Shown: one piece after another, positions 19,976 to 31,269 of the stretch | How positions within the stretch are numbered: position 1 is the stretch's first letter | Layout of the letters: each line of letters starts with the position of its first letter | Origin: Heloderma charlesbogerti | Lineage: Eukaryota; Chordata; Lepidosauria; Squamata; Helodermatidae | Direction: 5' to 3' | NCBI GenBank assembly: GCA_026122225.1 | Contig: JANEZZ010003061.1 | Span: 620,001-684,000, forward strand | DNA length: 64,000 bases | The notes under the pieces: model-generated | Database searches by the model: none | Told to the model about the DNA's origin: nothing | What the model saw: the letters and a program-made list of their open reading frames with translations, nothing else | Made by a program: the position numbers and the translations under genes

Positions 19976-22522
19976 CCCCTTCATGGATCATTGCCTTGTT
20001 GTGGCGAAGGGGCTTGCGTAACTCAGTGAAGCCATAAGCTATGCCGTGCAGGGCCACCCAAGACGGACAGGTCCTCTTCATCATAGATGTCCTCTTCATC
20101 ATAGGGGATTGGAATGCTAAAGTAGGAAGTCACGAAATCACCGGGATAACAGGCAAGCATGGCCTTGGTGTACAAAATGAAGCAGGACAAAGGCTAATAG
20201 AGTTTTGCCAAGATAACACGCTGATCATAGCAAACACTCTTTTCCAACAGCACAAGAGGCGACTGTACACATGGACATCACCAGATGGTCAATATCGAAA
20301 TCAGATTGATTATGTCCTTTGCAGCCAAAGATGGAGAAGCTCTCTACAGTCAGTAAAACAAGACCTGGAGCTGACTGTGGCTCAGATCATGAACTTCTTA
20401 TCGCAAAATTTTGGCTTAAATTGAAGAATGTAGGGAACACCACTAAACCATTCAGGTATGACCTAAATCATATCCCTTATGAATATACAGTGGAGGTGAG
20501 GAATAGATTTCAGGGATTAGACCTGATAGACAGAGTGCCTGAGGAACTATGGATGGAGGTTCGTAACATTGTTCAGGAGGCAGCAACTCAATCCATCCCA
20601 AAGAAAAAGAAATGCAAGAAAGCAAAGTGGCTGTCTGAGGAGGCTTTACAAGTAGCTGAGGAAAGAAGGGAAGTGAAAAGCAAAGGAGAAAGGGGAAGAT
20701 ATATCCAACTGAATGCAGAGTTCCAGAGAATAGCAAGGAGAGACAAGAAGGCCTTCTTAAATGAACAATGCAAAGAAATCAAGGAAAACAACAGAATGGG
20801 AAAGACTAGAGATCTTTTCAAGTAAATCGGAGATCTCAAGGGAACGTTTTATGCAAAGATGGGCATGATAAAGGACAAAGAAGGCAGGGACCTCACAGAA
20901 GCAGATGAGATTAAGAAGAGGTGGAAAGAATACACAGAAGAACTATACAAGAAAGATCTGAATGTCCCAGATAGCCATGATAGTGCGGTCACTGAACTTG
21001 AGCCGGACATCCTCGAGAGTGAAGTCAAGTGGGCCTTAGGAAGCATGACTAACAACAAAGCTAGCGGAGATGACAGTATTCCAGCTGAGCTATTTAAAAT
21101 CCTAAAAGATGATGCTGTTAAAGTGCTGCACTCAATATGCCAACAAATTTGGAACACTCAACAGTGGCTGCAAGACTGGAAAAGGTCAGTTTACATTCCA
21201 ATTCCAAAGAAGGGCAATGCCAAAGAGGGCTCAAACTACCACACAGTTGCGCTTATTTCACATGCCAGCAAAGTTATGCTCAAAATCCTACAAGCTAGTC
21301 TTCAGCAGCATGTGAACTGAGAACTACTGGAAGTACAAGCTCGGTTTCGAAGAGGCAGAGGAACTAGAGATCAAATCGCCAACTTTCGCTGGATGATGGA
21401 GAAAGCAAGAGAATTCTAGAAAAATGTCTATTTCTGCTTCATTGACTATGCTAAAGCCTTTGATTGTGTGGATCACAACAAACTGTGGCAAATTCTTAAA
21501 GCGATGGGAGTACCAGACCACCTTACCTGTCTCCTGAGAAACCTGTATGAGGGTCAAGAAGCAACAGTAAGAACCAGACATGGAACAACCAATTGGTTCA
21601 AAATTGGGAAAGGACAAGGCTGCATATTGTCGCCCTGCTTATTTAATTTATATGCAGAGTACATCATGAGAAACACCGGGTTGGATGAATCAGAGGTCGG
21701 AATTAAGATTGTCAGGAGAATTATCAACAACCTCAGATACGCAGATGATACCACCCTAATGGCAGAAAGTGAAGAGGATCTAAAGAGCCTCCTGCTGAGG
21801 GTGAAAGTGGGTAGTGCAAAAGCTGGTTTGAAACTCAACATTAAAAAAATGAAGATCATGGCATCTGGCCCCATCACTTCCTGGCATATAGAAGGGGAAG
21901 AAATGGAAGCAGTGACAGATTTTATTTTCTTGGGCTCCAAGATCACTGCAGACGGTGACTGTAGCCATGAAATTAAAAGACGCTTGCTCCTTGGGAGGAA
22001 AGCTATGGCAAACCTAGACAGCATAGTAAGAAGCAGAGACATCACCTTGCCGACAAAGGTTTGTATAATCAAAGCTATGGTTTTCCCAGTAGTAATGTAT
22101 GGCTGTGAGAGACCTGGACTATAAGAAAGGCTGAGTACCGAAGAATTGATGCTTTCGAACTGTGGTGCTGGAGCAGACTCTTACGAGTCCCCTGGACTGC
22201 AAGGAGGTCAAATCAGTCCATCCTAAAGGAAATCAACCCTGAATGCTCATTGGAAGGACAGATACTGAAGCTGAAGCTCAAATATTTTGGCCACCTAATG
22301 CGAAGAGAAAACTCTCTGGAAAAGACCCTGATGCTGGGAAAGATTGAAGGAAAAAGGAGAAGGGGACAGCAGAGGATGAGATGGCTAGATAGCATCACTG
22401 ATGCAATGAATATGGACTTGAGCAGACTCCGGGAGAGAGCAGAGGACAGGAAGGCCTGGCGTGCTATGGTCCATGGGGTCACGAAGAGTCGGACTCAACT
22501 TAACGACTGAACAACAACAATA
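19976..22522 (+). mobile_element. BovB (RTE) LINE, internally deleted and inactivated
   Basis: About 2.55 kb, flanked by an 8-bp direct repeat ATGTTGGC (19,968-19,975 and 22,523-22,530). The 5' UTR (from CATGGATCATTGCC) is joined directly to the C-terminal half of the endonuclease; the GDWNAK motif is at about 20,106. A one-base deletion near 20,347 shifts the frame just before the endonuclease SDHE block. The reverse transcriptase keeps motif A (FIDYAKAFDC, about 21,440), the YADD box (about 21,737) and the FLGSKI block. Stops lie at 20,823, 21,318 and 21,418. A 6-bp deletion removes the V-R pair before QGC (about 21,614), and a 2-bp insertion near 22,113 shifts the end of the ORF. RTE elements copy themselves by target-primed reverse transcription; this one cannot. 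Confidence 0.95.
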
Positions 22523-22689
22523 ATGTTGGCAGATAAATACATTGTAATACATAGTAGAAATATCTGTCTATATATATAATATCCAATAAAATAGTACAAA
22601 TAAACTAAACTAATTGAACAAATGAGCACTAAATAGAAGACAGAATAAAGCCCAAACAAAAATATTAATAAATATAAATAAATCTCTAT

Positions 22690-23589
22690 TCCACATGAGG
22701 GTTCTCACAATTAGCCTACAGCCACAGGCTGGCAGTTATATCTCTCACTTGTAACAGCCTTCCTCTCTCCCAGCTCTCACCTGTACCTCCTCTCATCCTT
22801 CCCTATCTCTCACCTGGGCAGGTAGAGATTGCTAGTCGTTCTTCAAGCCCCATACACCCATAAAGTTTTGACATTACTCAGACTCTCTCCACCAAGCACC
22901 CCTTCCAGCACTGCTCTTCAGGAGGCTTTATCAGGATCCAAGGTGGTGGATGGGGTGAGACTGGTGGAAACGCTCAACCTTTTGATGTTCATCCCTCTCC
23001 AGCAAACACTCCTATATGAGCTTGCCCTTTGCTGGGCCATAATAGTTGCTGAGCATTCTCCAGTTTGGTTATCTATGTGCCAGCCAGCCTTTGTTCTGAA
23101 CTGCTATTGCTCATTCTTCCTGACACTAAAACAATATAGCATTCAAAGGCAAGCCAATAGTACTCCTAGTTCACAGGGAATGCAGGTTACTTTGGTTGTC
23201 CCATCTAATGCTGTAATTCTTCTCGAGACTTTTACAATGAAAAAAGAGAGAGAGAGAAACAATCTATAAGGATGACAGACAAGCCAAAACACAGCCATCA
23301 GGGCTATGGGGGAAAACATTGCTGACAAAGCTTTAGAACTGCATTTTGGACACAGAGTAAGCTGTCTGCTGTGTAAAACAATGCTCACTTATTCGGCAGC
23401 TGTTAAAAGAGCAGACAGTCAAACAAAGGTGGTGTAGGGCCTACAAACCAACCGCCCATAAAAAATTTTTAACTGCAGTTCCAATATCCAAGTACGAAAC
23501 AGACATGTACTGCATCACCTATGGAAAGCATACACGCACATCTATAGTGTACAGTGTTTCCTTTTCAGAATTCTCTCTTCTATTTCTTT
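22690..23589. other. Intergenic stretch, nothing recognised
   Basis: No gene or named repeat. ORFs here show no recognisable domain. Confidence 0.45.
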
Positions 23590-24520
23590 ATTTCAATTAT
23601 TTGCTATACTACCTTCTCAGGGCAGCTCACAGAAATAACAAAAATGATTAAAAGATATAAAATAGACATCTAAGAAATTAAAACTAAAACAGCTGCATAA
23701 AACATCTCAAACCCAGATGAGCCATCTATAGAAAACATAATATAAAACAAGAAGTAGTGGCAGTTTAAAACTCCAGCCCAATGTCATTAATTTAAAGTGG
23801 ATTGAACAAAAAGGTCTTGAAGGACTGCTAAAAAACAACAACAGCCAATGCGAAAGCCATATGTACATTCCGTTGGAGGGAGTTCCACAAACTTAAGCAT
23901 GGCTCTGTGAGCAGGAGGTCTACAAAACTGGAAGAACTGCTGACTGCTGCCCCCATTTCCTGACCCATGCTACTGCAGGCTCTCAGGGAAGAACCTTCCA
24001 GATCTGGCCTGGCTCCACCCACCCAGGCTTGCCATTGAGTCCTCCTGGGCAGGAAGGAGTAGAAAGGACTTCCTTTGCCAGTTGAGCCTTGCTGGAGGAA
24101 CAAGGTCTACATGACCTCTAGCATGTCTGGTCATGCTCTTGGGTTGTTCCCTGGTCTGCCCTCTGTTCATGATTTTTCTTAGGTCATGACTCGTGGTCTG
24201 TTGTCTCCTTCTGCTGCCTGGATTTCCTTCTGATCCTAGAGTCCAGGCAGGATGGTAAGAGTGCAGGCAGTCCAAACCACTTAAGGCCTTAAAAGTAACC
24301 AACAGCACTTAAATTGGGTGCAGAAATGCACTAGCAAACAGTGTACCTGGTACAGAATAGGTGTTATATATTCTGATCACTTTGCCTCCAGAAACAATGA
24401 GTTCCATACCAGCTGAATCTTCTGAACTGTCTTTAAAGGCAGATCCATGTAGAATGCTTCGTAGTAGGCTTGAGCCTTCCTGATGAAGCCTATGTACATT
24501 TTAAAGGGAAAAGTTGCCAA
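23590..24520 (-). mobile_element. L2-type LINE, 3' part
   Basis: On the minus strand this runs from the end of the reverse transcriptase ORF into the 3' UTR. Shared words with the L2 at 53,405 include GAACTGTCTT.AAAGGCAG, GGTGTTATAT.TTCTGATCA and GGAGTTCCACAAACTTAAGC. Stops and indels throughout. Confidence 0.72.
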
Positions 24521-24772
24521 TTACACACATGTATGCCCTTCATAAATGATTTGGTGTGTATGTATGGGCAGATCCCAAATACAAAGTATAGTTGGCCCTT
24601 AGCAAGCTAACCAATACGTACGGCTGGGTCACATCTGCATTCTCATCACCCATGTTTTTCAGTGGTGTCAAGGGTAGGCATAGTTAGACACCTGCTGAGG
24701 ACCCAAACCCAAACAGGGGCCCACTGAAAAGAGCTCCCTGGCCTTGCTCCTCTTCACCATTGCATCTTGCTT

Positions 24773-25565
24773 AGAATCATAGAATAGTAGGGTTGGAAGG
24801 GGCCTATAAGACCATCGAGTCCAACCCCCTGCTCAATGCAGGAACCTAAGTCAAAGCATCCCTGACAGATGGCTGTCCAGCTTCATCTTGAATGCCTGCA
24901 GCATGGGAGAGCCCACTACCACCCTAGGTAATTGGGTCCATTGTCATATTGCTCTAACAGTCAGGAATTTTTTCCTGATGTTCAGTCGGAATCTGGCTTC
25001 CTGTCACTTGAGCCCATTATTCCGTGTCCTGCACTCTGGGATGATCAAGAAGAGATCCTGGCTGTCCTCTCTGTGACAACCTTTCAAGTACTTGAAGAGT
25101 GCTATCATATCTCTCCTCAGTCTTCTCTTCTCAAGGCTAAACATGCCCGGTTCTTTCAGTCTCTCCTCACAGGGCTTTGTTTCCAGTCCCCTGATCATCT
25201 TCATTGCCTTCCTCTGAAACCTCGTTTGTCTGCATCCTTCTTAAAGTGTGGTGCCCAGAACTGGACATAGTACTCCAGATGAGGCCTAACCAATGCTGAG
25301 TAGAGGGGAACTAGTACTTCACATGATTTGGAAGCTATACTTCTATTAATGCAGCCCCAAATAGCATTTGCCTTTTTTTGCAGCCACCACATCACATTGT
25401 TGGCTCATATTCAGCTTGTGATCTACAACAATTCCAAGATCCTTCTTGCTTATAGTGTTGTTGAGGCAAGTATCCCCCCAAGCTTGTTCACCTGCTTCTT
25501 GCTCTGACCCAGACATTGGTGCAGAGGAGGAGCAGGTGATACCACTGAGGTCTTCAGGCCAAATC
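24773..25565 (-). mobile_element. CR1 LINE, 3' part with RT C-terminus
   Basis: On the minus strand the C-terminal CR1 reverse transcriptase region is readable: [18 protein letters not shown], then [17 protein letters not shown] and [20 protein letters not shown], then KHARFF-adjacent 3' sequence. It ends at the CR1 3' terminus with CATAGAATAGTAGGGTTGG at about 24,780. The ORF is broken into at least two frames. About 790 bp of an element that is several kb when complete. Confidence 0.9.
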
Positions 25566-25776
25566 AAAACAAAAAGGATCTGTGTGCTATTAGGTAAAAC
25601 ACTTTTTCATTCTCATTAATGGCAATTTCCTTCTAGGCCCAAGATACTCACATTGTAAAAATACATTAAGGCTATGCATAGGTACCTGAGAGTTCAAATT
25701 GAGCCCGGTGGGACTTAAGTATGCACAGGATCAGAACGCACAGTATATATTTTCACTACTTAAGGTTCATTTAAAC

Positions 25777-26060
25777 CAGATGTGGGGAGTCTCAGGCCCC
25801 TGGGGGCGAAATCCAGCCCTCTCGAGATTCCCCAGATTTCCCCAACCACTGAGAGTTTGGTGGTTTCCTGGTTGTCATGCAGTTTTCCCTGCATTCTAAA
25901 AGGTTGAAGATGCATTAGAAGATGCATTCCAACCTTTTAGAATGGGGGAAAGACTGCAAAAAAGCCAGTAAACCACTGAACGACCAGTGGTGGGGCCAGG
26001 GGAAGTGGGTATAGCCATCTGGGAAACTCCAGAGGGCTAAATTGGGACCCCAAGAGTGGG
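25777..26060. mobile_element. hAT-like foldback element, self-complementary
   Basis: Two arms of roughly 125 bp, 25,795-25,915 and 25,920-26,055, form a long hairpin with a tiny loop at AGATGCATTAGAAGATGCAT. The arms carry CTCAGGCCCCTGG, TTCTAAAAGGTTG and their complements. Related to 9,244 and 30,541. The right terminus is not clear. Confidence 0.65.
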
Positions 26061-26623
26061 GTGGGCTCCTCCCCTTTCCAGCCATTTTGGGGGGGGCAGG
26101 TCACCCTTTCCCCCACCTCTTTTGAAGTCAATGGAGTAATATCACCCCCCCCCCAGCAGCTTGCAGGGGTGGGGGAAAAGGTGAGAACAGAATCCAGACT
26201 GGAGGCAAGGAAAGTCAGAATCCAGAGAGGGAAAAATTAGAATCGCTGTGTGTGTGCTCTCAATATTTTGTGATTGGCCATCCCCCCCACCCCCCGGGCA
26301 ATTTGTGGTGGTGCCTAAGGACTAAGCATGCCCAGTAGCCAAGGAATGTAGTATGTCAGCTGAAAAAGAAAACTGTAAAGATGGGGAATGGGTGGAATGG
26401 AATGGAATTCCCTACTTGGAAGGAATGCCTGCCTGGAACCCTGCATAGGAGTGCTTCTTTTAGAAGGGAGGATATGCTGCAACATTTTGTTTCAGGTCTC
26501 ACTTGTTTATCATAACCCAGAGAAGCTGAATCATTCCCATCTTTCATTCAACCAGCTGACCCTGTCAAGAACTTCTACAATTTGTAGAACAGTTGCAAAT
26601 GTAATGGGCATACTCTGGCATAC
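26061..26623. other. Intergenic stretch, low-complexity C/G runs
   Basis: Contains several poly-C and poly-G tracts (26,085-26,300). No gene recognised. Confidence 0.45.
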
Positions 26624-26716
26624 TCTGTTGTTGTTGTTCAGTCATTAAGTCATGTCCGACTCTTCGTGACCCCAAGGACCATAGCACGCCAGGCCTTCCT
26701 GTCCTCCGCTCTCTCC
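26624..26716 (-). mobile_element. BovB LINE 3' tip
   Basis: Reverse complement of the last 90 bp of the other BovB copies: starts TGTTGTTGTTCAGTC, then GTGACCCCAAGGACCATAG and CCAGGCCTTCCTGTCCTC. Strongly 5'-truncated. Confidence 0.88.
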
Positions 26717-27061
26717 TGTACTGTAAGCAAATTCTCTGGGGACCCCTGCCAAATGAAGACCAGCAGGTGATTACTAGTGAGAGGGCCTTTTGAGTGTTGG
26801 CATCCCAGTTCTGGAACACCTTCCCTGAAGAGGCTTGCCTAGTGCCGAGGTTATAGTCTTTTTGGTGCCAGATGAAGACCATTTTTTATATTTCCAGGTT
26901 TTTCAATCTCAAATATTTTAAAGGCTTTTAAGAGTTGTATTGCTGCTGCTTTCGTTCTGGTTTAGTTTTTATATACATGTTGTAGTTTTGTATTTTATGG
27001 TTTAAATTTTTTTTTACTTGTAAGCCACCCAGAGAATGTTTGTTATTGCTCTATATGAATA
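26717..27061 (+). mobile_element. L2-type LINE 3' end
   Basis: Contains CAGTTCTGGAACACCTTCCC, GATGAAGACCATTTTTTATA and TAAGCCACCCAGAGAATG, ending in TATATGAATAAA. A non-coding 3' UTR fragment. Confidence 0.78.
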
Positions 27062-27390
27062 AAGGTAAAGGTGTCCCCAACCAGTCGTGTCCGACTCTAG
27101 GGTGCAGTGCTCATCCCCGTTTCTAAGCCGAAGAGCCAGCGCTGTCCGAAGACGCTTCCGTGGTCATGTGGCCGGCATGACTGAACACCGAGGTGCACGG
27201 AACGCTGTTACCTTTCCCGCTGAAGCAGTACCTATTTATCTACTTGCAATTTCTTGCTTTCGAACTGCTAGGTTGGCAGAAGCTGGGACTGAAGACGGGA
27301 GCTCACTCCGACATGCAGCACTTGGGTCTCGAACTGCTGACCTGCCGACCTTCCAGTCTGCAGTTCAGTGTCTTAACCACTAAGCCAATA
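27062..27390 (-). mobile_element. Sauria-type SINE
   Basis: About 330 bp in minus orientation. The tRNA-like head is at the high-coordinate end: TTGGCTTAGTGGTTAAGACA with A box, and CAGCAGTTCGAGACC as B box when reverse-complemented. The body has AAGTAGATAAATAGGTACTG, CATGCCGGCCACATGACCAC and the 3' end AGAGTCGGACACGAC, then ACCTTTACC. The 3' end resembles that of BovB, which is thought to mobilise this SINE family. Confidence 0.9.
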
Positions 27391-27939
27391 CTGAACAATA
27401 ATAAAAGCAACAATACTGTCATGTGATGCCCAGTCAGTGCATTTTAGGGCATGACACCACAGGCTGGAACTCTATTGTATCTATTTAGGAGGTTATACAG
27501 GTAGTGGTTAATAGAAGTGGGGAGGTGTTAGTATTTAACCCAGAGTAAAAGAATTAAACTCGTGGGTGACTATGAGCATATACTGCCTTGCTTCTTGTGT
27601 TACTCAGGGGCAGTGCTTGTGTTCATTAGCATTTGTGTATCTGTTTCTATGGAGATACCAGGATACAGACATGCCTGGAAGTCCATGGCAGCTCGTATCC
27701 CACATGTCAGGTTCTGTGGGTTGGTTAGGATCCCCTTCTGGTGGAACAGAAACCTACTCTGTATATGTTCACCTGCACTCCCTCCCCAATTATTCCCCAT
27801 GTTGCAGGGTTGGCCTTGGAAGAAAAGTGCCGAAACACTTTGCTGACGCCTGGCTCTCACCCAACGAACGCCATTCGTGTTAAGCACACACTCTTCACAT
27901 GCTCAGATGCTCTCTTTATTATGACTTGGCATGTTCCAG
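27391..27939. other. Distal upstream region of DCLK1
   Basis: No repeat or gene recognised. It is moderately AT-rich and becomes GC-richer after about 27,840. Confidence 0.45.
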
Positions 27940-28076
27940 CTAGGGCGGAGGACAGCGGCTACAACCCTATGCCCGCTGAACTGGGAGCAAGGGGCCCCAC
28001 TGTAGGACCTACTTCCGAGTAGGGAGGTCTGGGATTGCGCGGGAAGCTTCGTTGCGTCCTGAACCGGGGGCAAAGA

Positions 28077-28084
28077 GGCGGGGC
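28077..28084 (+). promoter_or_regulatory. GC box (Sp/KLF-type)
   Basis: GGCGGGGC, a good match to the Sp1-family site, inside the CpG-rich region. Confidence 0.45.
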
Positions 28085-28259
28085 AGACGCTCCCCACGGC
28101 GCTGCCTCGGCTTCTGGCGGCTTCGCCCGGCTCCCTGGCCGTCCCACTCCCTGAGCCAGGACGGGAGCGCGCGGCCGGGGCACCGCCCTCCGGGTGCCGG
28201 CAGCGTGCTACATTCGCCCAGCCTGGTGTGAAGCGCCGCATTTCATGAGGGACGGGCTA

Positions 28260-28267
28260 ATGCAAAT
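28260..28267 (+). promoter_or_regulatory. Octamer motif for POU factors
   Basis: A perfect ATGCAAAT just before the predicted first exon. POU-domain factors bind it, including neural POU3 proteins, which would suit a neuronal gene; binding here is inference. Confidence 0.45.
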
Positions 28268-28279
28268 CACTCCCTTAGG

Positions 28280-28590
28280 CGGCACGAGGAGGAGGAGGAG
28301 GAGAAAGGCGAAGCCGTTTGGAGCAGCGACTCAGCAGCGGGTTGAGCCAGAGCCAGTGGACGGAGAGGGCCGGGAACAGACGCGCGCAACAAAGCCACCC
28401 ACGCCTTCTCTTGGGCGGCCACGGTTGCCAGGCTCAGCCAGGGGTAGACGCGAGGAGGGTAGGACCAGGCTGTGGAGCCGGGCTTTGTCTGTGGAGAGCC
28501 GGAGGCGGCGGCACCCTCCCCCTTTGCAGCAAACAAGCCACACTGCCTGCAGTTGCGAGGAAGGCACGCGTTGAAATTTCCAAGGCACAG
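28280..28590 (+). other. DCLK1: DCLK1 exon 1 (5' UTR), predicted
   Basis: GC-rich leader ending at the consensus donor CACAG|GTAAGC (28,590/28,591). The roughly 310-nt segment contains no ATG, as expected of an untranslated leader. It starts with a (GAG)n purine tract. The 3' end joins exon 2 at ATTAACATTCAAG before the start codon. The 5' boundary is a guess; only the donor side is supported. Confidence 0.65.
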
Positions 28591-30540
28591 GTAAGCCTTT
28601 GGAAGGAAGCCCCGAGTCCTCAGGGCTCCCTCATTCGTAGCAAGCAGAGGCAGTTTGTCTCTGCCCCCCCCCCGTTTGTAAGGCAGAAGACTTTACGTGT
28701 GAAAAGCGTGCGTGTTTCTCTTACCTGCCCCCCATTGTTTCAGGGATGCACATCTTGGAAGGATATGGTTTGGGTGGGGGGCTCTTTATTTTCCTCCCCG
28801 CCTCTCCTAATGTCTATCTGATACTCTGTAAATTTTCTTGCACCATTTTGGGCTGCTGAGCTTAAAAGCAGAGATGGGGAGGAAGAGGTTCCCTCTCTGT
28901 CTAGGAGGAGAGCAGGTTCCTGTCATTGTGTGGAAGGCTCTTGTGGGGAGCGAATTCAACATATTAAAAAAAAAAATTCTGCTGCTTTGGCTTTCTCTTC
29001 TAGTTGCCTCATTTGGCAAACAGACCTCCTGTACTAGGAGCTAGTCTGTATTCTCTTCAAAAAATAAAATGAAAATAAAATCCTGCTTTGTGTGTGTCTG
29101 CTCTTGCATTTGAGCCATGCTGGAGAAGACCATTATTTTATGCATTGATAGCTGCAGCGTTTTTCAAAACGTGCAGGCAGTGACCGGGAAACGTGCCCCA
29201 TCTGCTAATACAGGGGCAGATGGTGACACCTCTCTTAAAAAAAAAAACAACAACAAACAGAAAAAGGAGAAAGATGGCAAGAATGATTCTCTTCTTCCCC
29301 CGCTACTTGGCCATAAAGTCCATTATCATCTGTGTATCTAGGGTGGCTTATTCTATATTTAAAACAGTTGTACCACATTTTAAAGGATGTCTTTAAAAAA
29401 AACCCATACCATTATATAACTGAGGACAAGTTCTTTTTTTCTTTTTCTAATGACTTGCTAAACTGAGGCTATTGTTCAGTCTCCTCCGAATGATTTGTTA
29501 TTGATTTGTGGTACACATTTGGGTCTGCATTTGATTGCTTTGTGAAATTACCCACCCTCATTTGCAGTATGTGTAATCTGCCCGTAATAGATGGATGTGG
29601 TGTGAACTGTTGGGCATTAAGGTCTTAGCAGGGTGTGTCCCTTTATACAGTAACCTGTGATCAGAGTCTTTGAACTGATTTATTGCCTACAAATTTCAGC
29701 TGTTAATGTTGTCACCCTTAAACCATTTCCTCTGAACTAAATTTGTTGAAGCCTATGGATCTTCCCTGGATTACATGGTTTGAGGGCTGTGGCCTGTTCC
29801 ACATATGATGGACACATGGATTTGGGAATGACAGGTCCACACTCTAGGTAGAACAGAATCTTGTTTCCATTTTAACCGTTCCTATTGAAATCAAGCTATT
29901 TGTGTTAGGAGGAGGTGATCTCTCCTACCATTTCTTCCATAGGTATTTTGTAAATCTCTGATTAGACCCAAATGTTAATCCCCTGCAGTTTTCTGCTAGT
30001 TTTCTCACTACAATCTTACATACACTTCCACATGCAGAGCTATTGTTTGGACTTACAGTTATGATACTAGAATGGCATCAGGTTGTTTTATATATTCTGC
30101 TTTTTGGATTTAGGAACCAGTTTGCTTTGAAAATCCTGGTGTTTGATCTTGGGCCTGAACTGGCTCTCTAGCATCTGTTCAAATGCCATGTCATGGCTAT
30201 TGCAATACATCACCACAATATCTAAGTAGATAGGACTTCAGACTTGTAGCTTTATTTTTTGAAAACATATGTGTTTTATGACATGCAAATTCTAAAGTAG
30301 ATTATCTCCATATGCTAGTGTATGTTCACTAGTGTAGCTCATTGCCTGATTTGGAGATAATGGAATATTCATGCTAAGCAGATATGAACTGGAAGCTATA
30401 AGAAGGGTGAATAAGAGCCCTCCTAAATAGTCTGCTACTCTCATACAAAGGGTTAAGGAGCTCATAAGCACACATTTAAGGACTTCTACAAGATGAGGTG
30501 GTGGCCTCTAGCATTAAATGGCTTTAAAAAGCCTTTAGAT

Positions 30541-30821
30541 CAGGGATGCAGAACCTCTTTCAGGCTGAGAGCCGAATTCCACTTCAAAGAAGCTCTCTTG
30601 GCAGGTGGGTGGGGGTGGGGAATTTCAGTGGTGGGTGGGGCCACACTGCCAGCATATTTTAGCTTAAAGGTCTTATTGCGAGCAACTAACCCTTAGGATC
30701 AGCATTTCAACCTGGGGAAAAACTGCACAAAAGCCAGGAAAATCCCAAACAATTGATGGCTGGGGAAGGTGGCTGGCGGGGCCTTCTCAAAATCCCCTGA
30801 GCCTGTGGTTCTGTATCACTG
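30541..30821. mobile_element. hAT-like MITE with 8-bp target duplication
   Basis: 281 bp, starting CAGGGATGCAGAACC and ending TCTGTATCACTG. It is flanked by CTTTAGAT (30,533-30,540) and CTTTAGAC (30,822-30,829), an 8-bp duplication with one mismatch. Same family as 9,244. Confidence 0.78.
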
Positions 30822-31157
30822 CTTTAGACAAATTCATAGAGGACAGCTCTGTCACTAGTTAACTGTAATAGTTAAATGAGACCCCCATGTCCAGGAGCAG
30901 TGTACCTTTGAATGGACCATGCTGGGCACCACCAGTGGGGCAGGACTGTTGCCTTTGTGCCATGCTTGTAAGCTTCCCAGGAGCACCTGGTTAGTTACTA
31001 TACATGCTACACTAGAGCTTCCTTTATGCAGCCCCCATTATGTGTGAAGGGGGCTCTACCCATTGAGCAGGCAGTGAGGCTGTGCTGCTGATCCCAGCCT
31101 ATGATGGTCATGCACTGAAGATGGGTGTCAGCAGTGGGGAAGCCTGTGAACGTAGAC

Positions 31158-31258
31158 CTGCTTTCCCCACTCTGGTGCTCTCTAGACTCCCAACATCTCC
31201 CAGCAATGCTGGATTTGTAGTCCAGCACATCTGAAGGGCACCAGGTTGGGGAAAGCAG
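31158..31258. mobile_element. Short hAT-like palindromic MITE
   Basis: 101 bp. The ends CTGCTTTCCCCA and GGGGAAAGCAG are inverted repeats; inside are CTCTGGTGCTCTC and AGGGCACCAGGTTGGG. Flanks ACGTAGAC (31,150-31,157) and ATGTAGAC (31,259-31,266) form an 8-bp duplication with one mismatch. Confidence 0.78.
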
Positions 31259-31269
31259 ATGTAGACCTT

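Larger units (their letters stand above)
27940..28279 (+). promoter_or_regulatory. DCLK1: CpG-rich probable promoter of DCLK1
   Basis: GC content and CpG density jump here compared with everything around and stay high to about 28,600. No TATA box is evident. The block lies immediately upstream of a predicted non-coding exon with a consensus splice donor. A decayed palindromic repeat (CTACTTCCGAGTAGG) sits at about 27,965-28,035, so part of the upstream region is repeat-derived. The exact transcription start cannot be read from the sequence. Confidence 0.7.

Noticed and set aside
20452..22072. Minus-strand ORFs of up to 172 residues
   Set aside because: They are antisense shadows of the BovB ORF; the same shadows occur in the copy at 50,051-51,544.
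28194..28821. Long ORFs in the CpG-rich region
   Set aside because: GC-rich sequence lacks stop codons by composition; products are Arg/Pro/Ser-rich on both strands and not recognisable.
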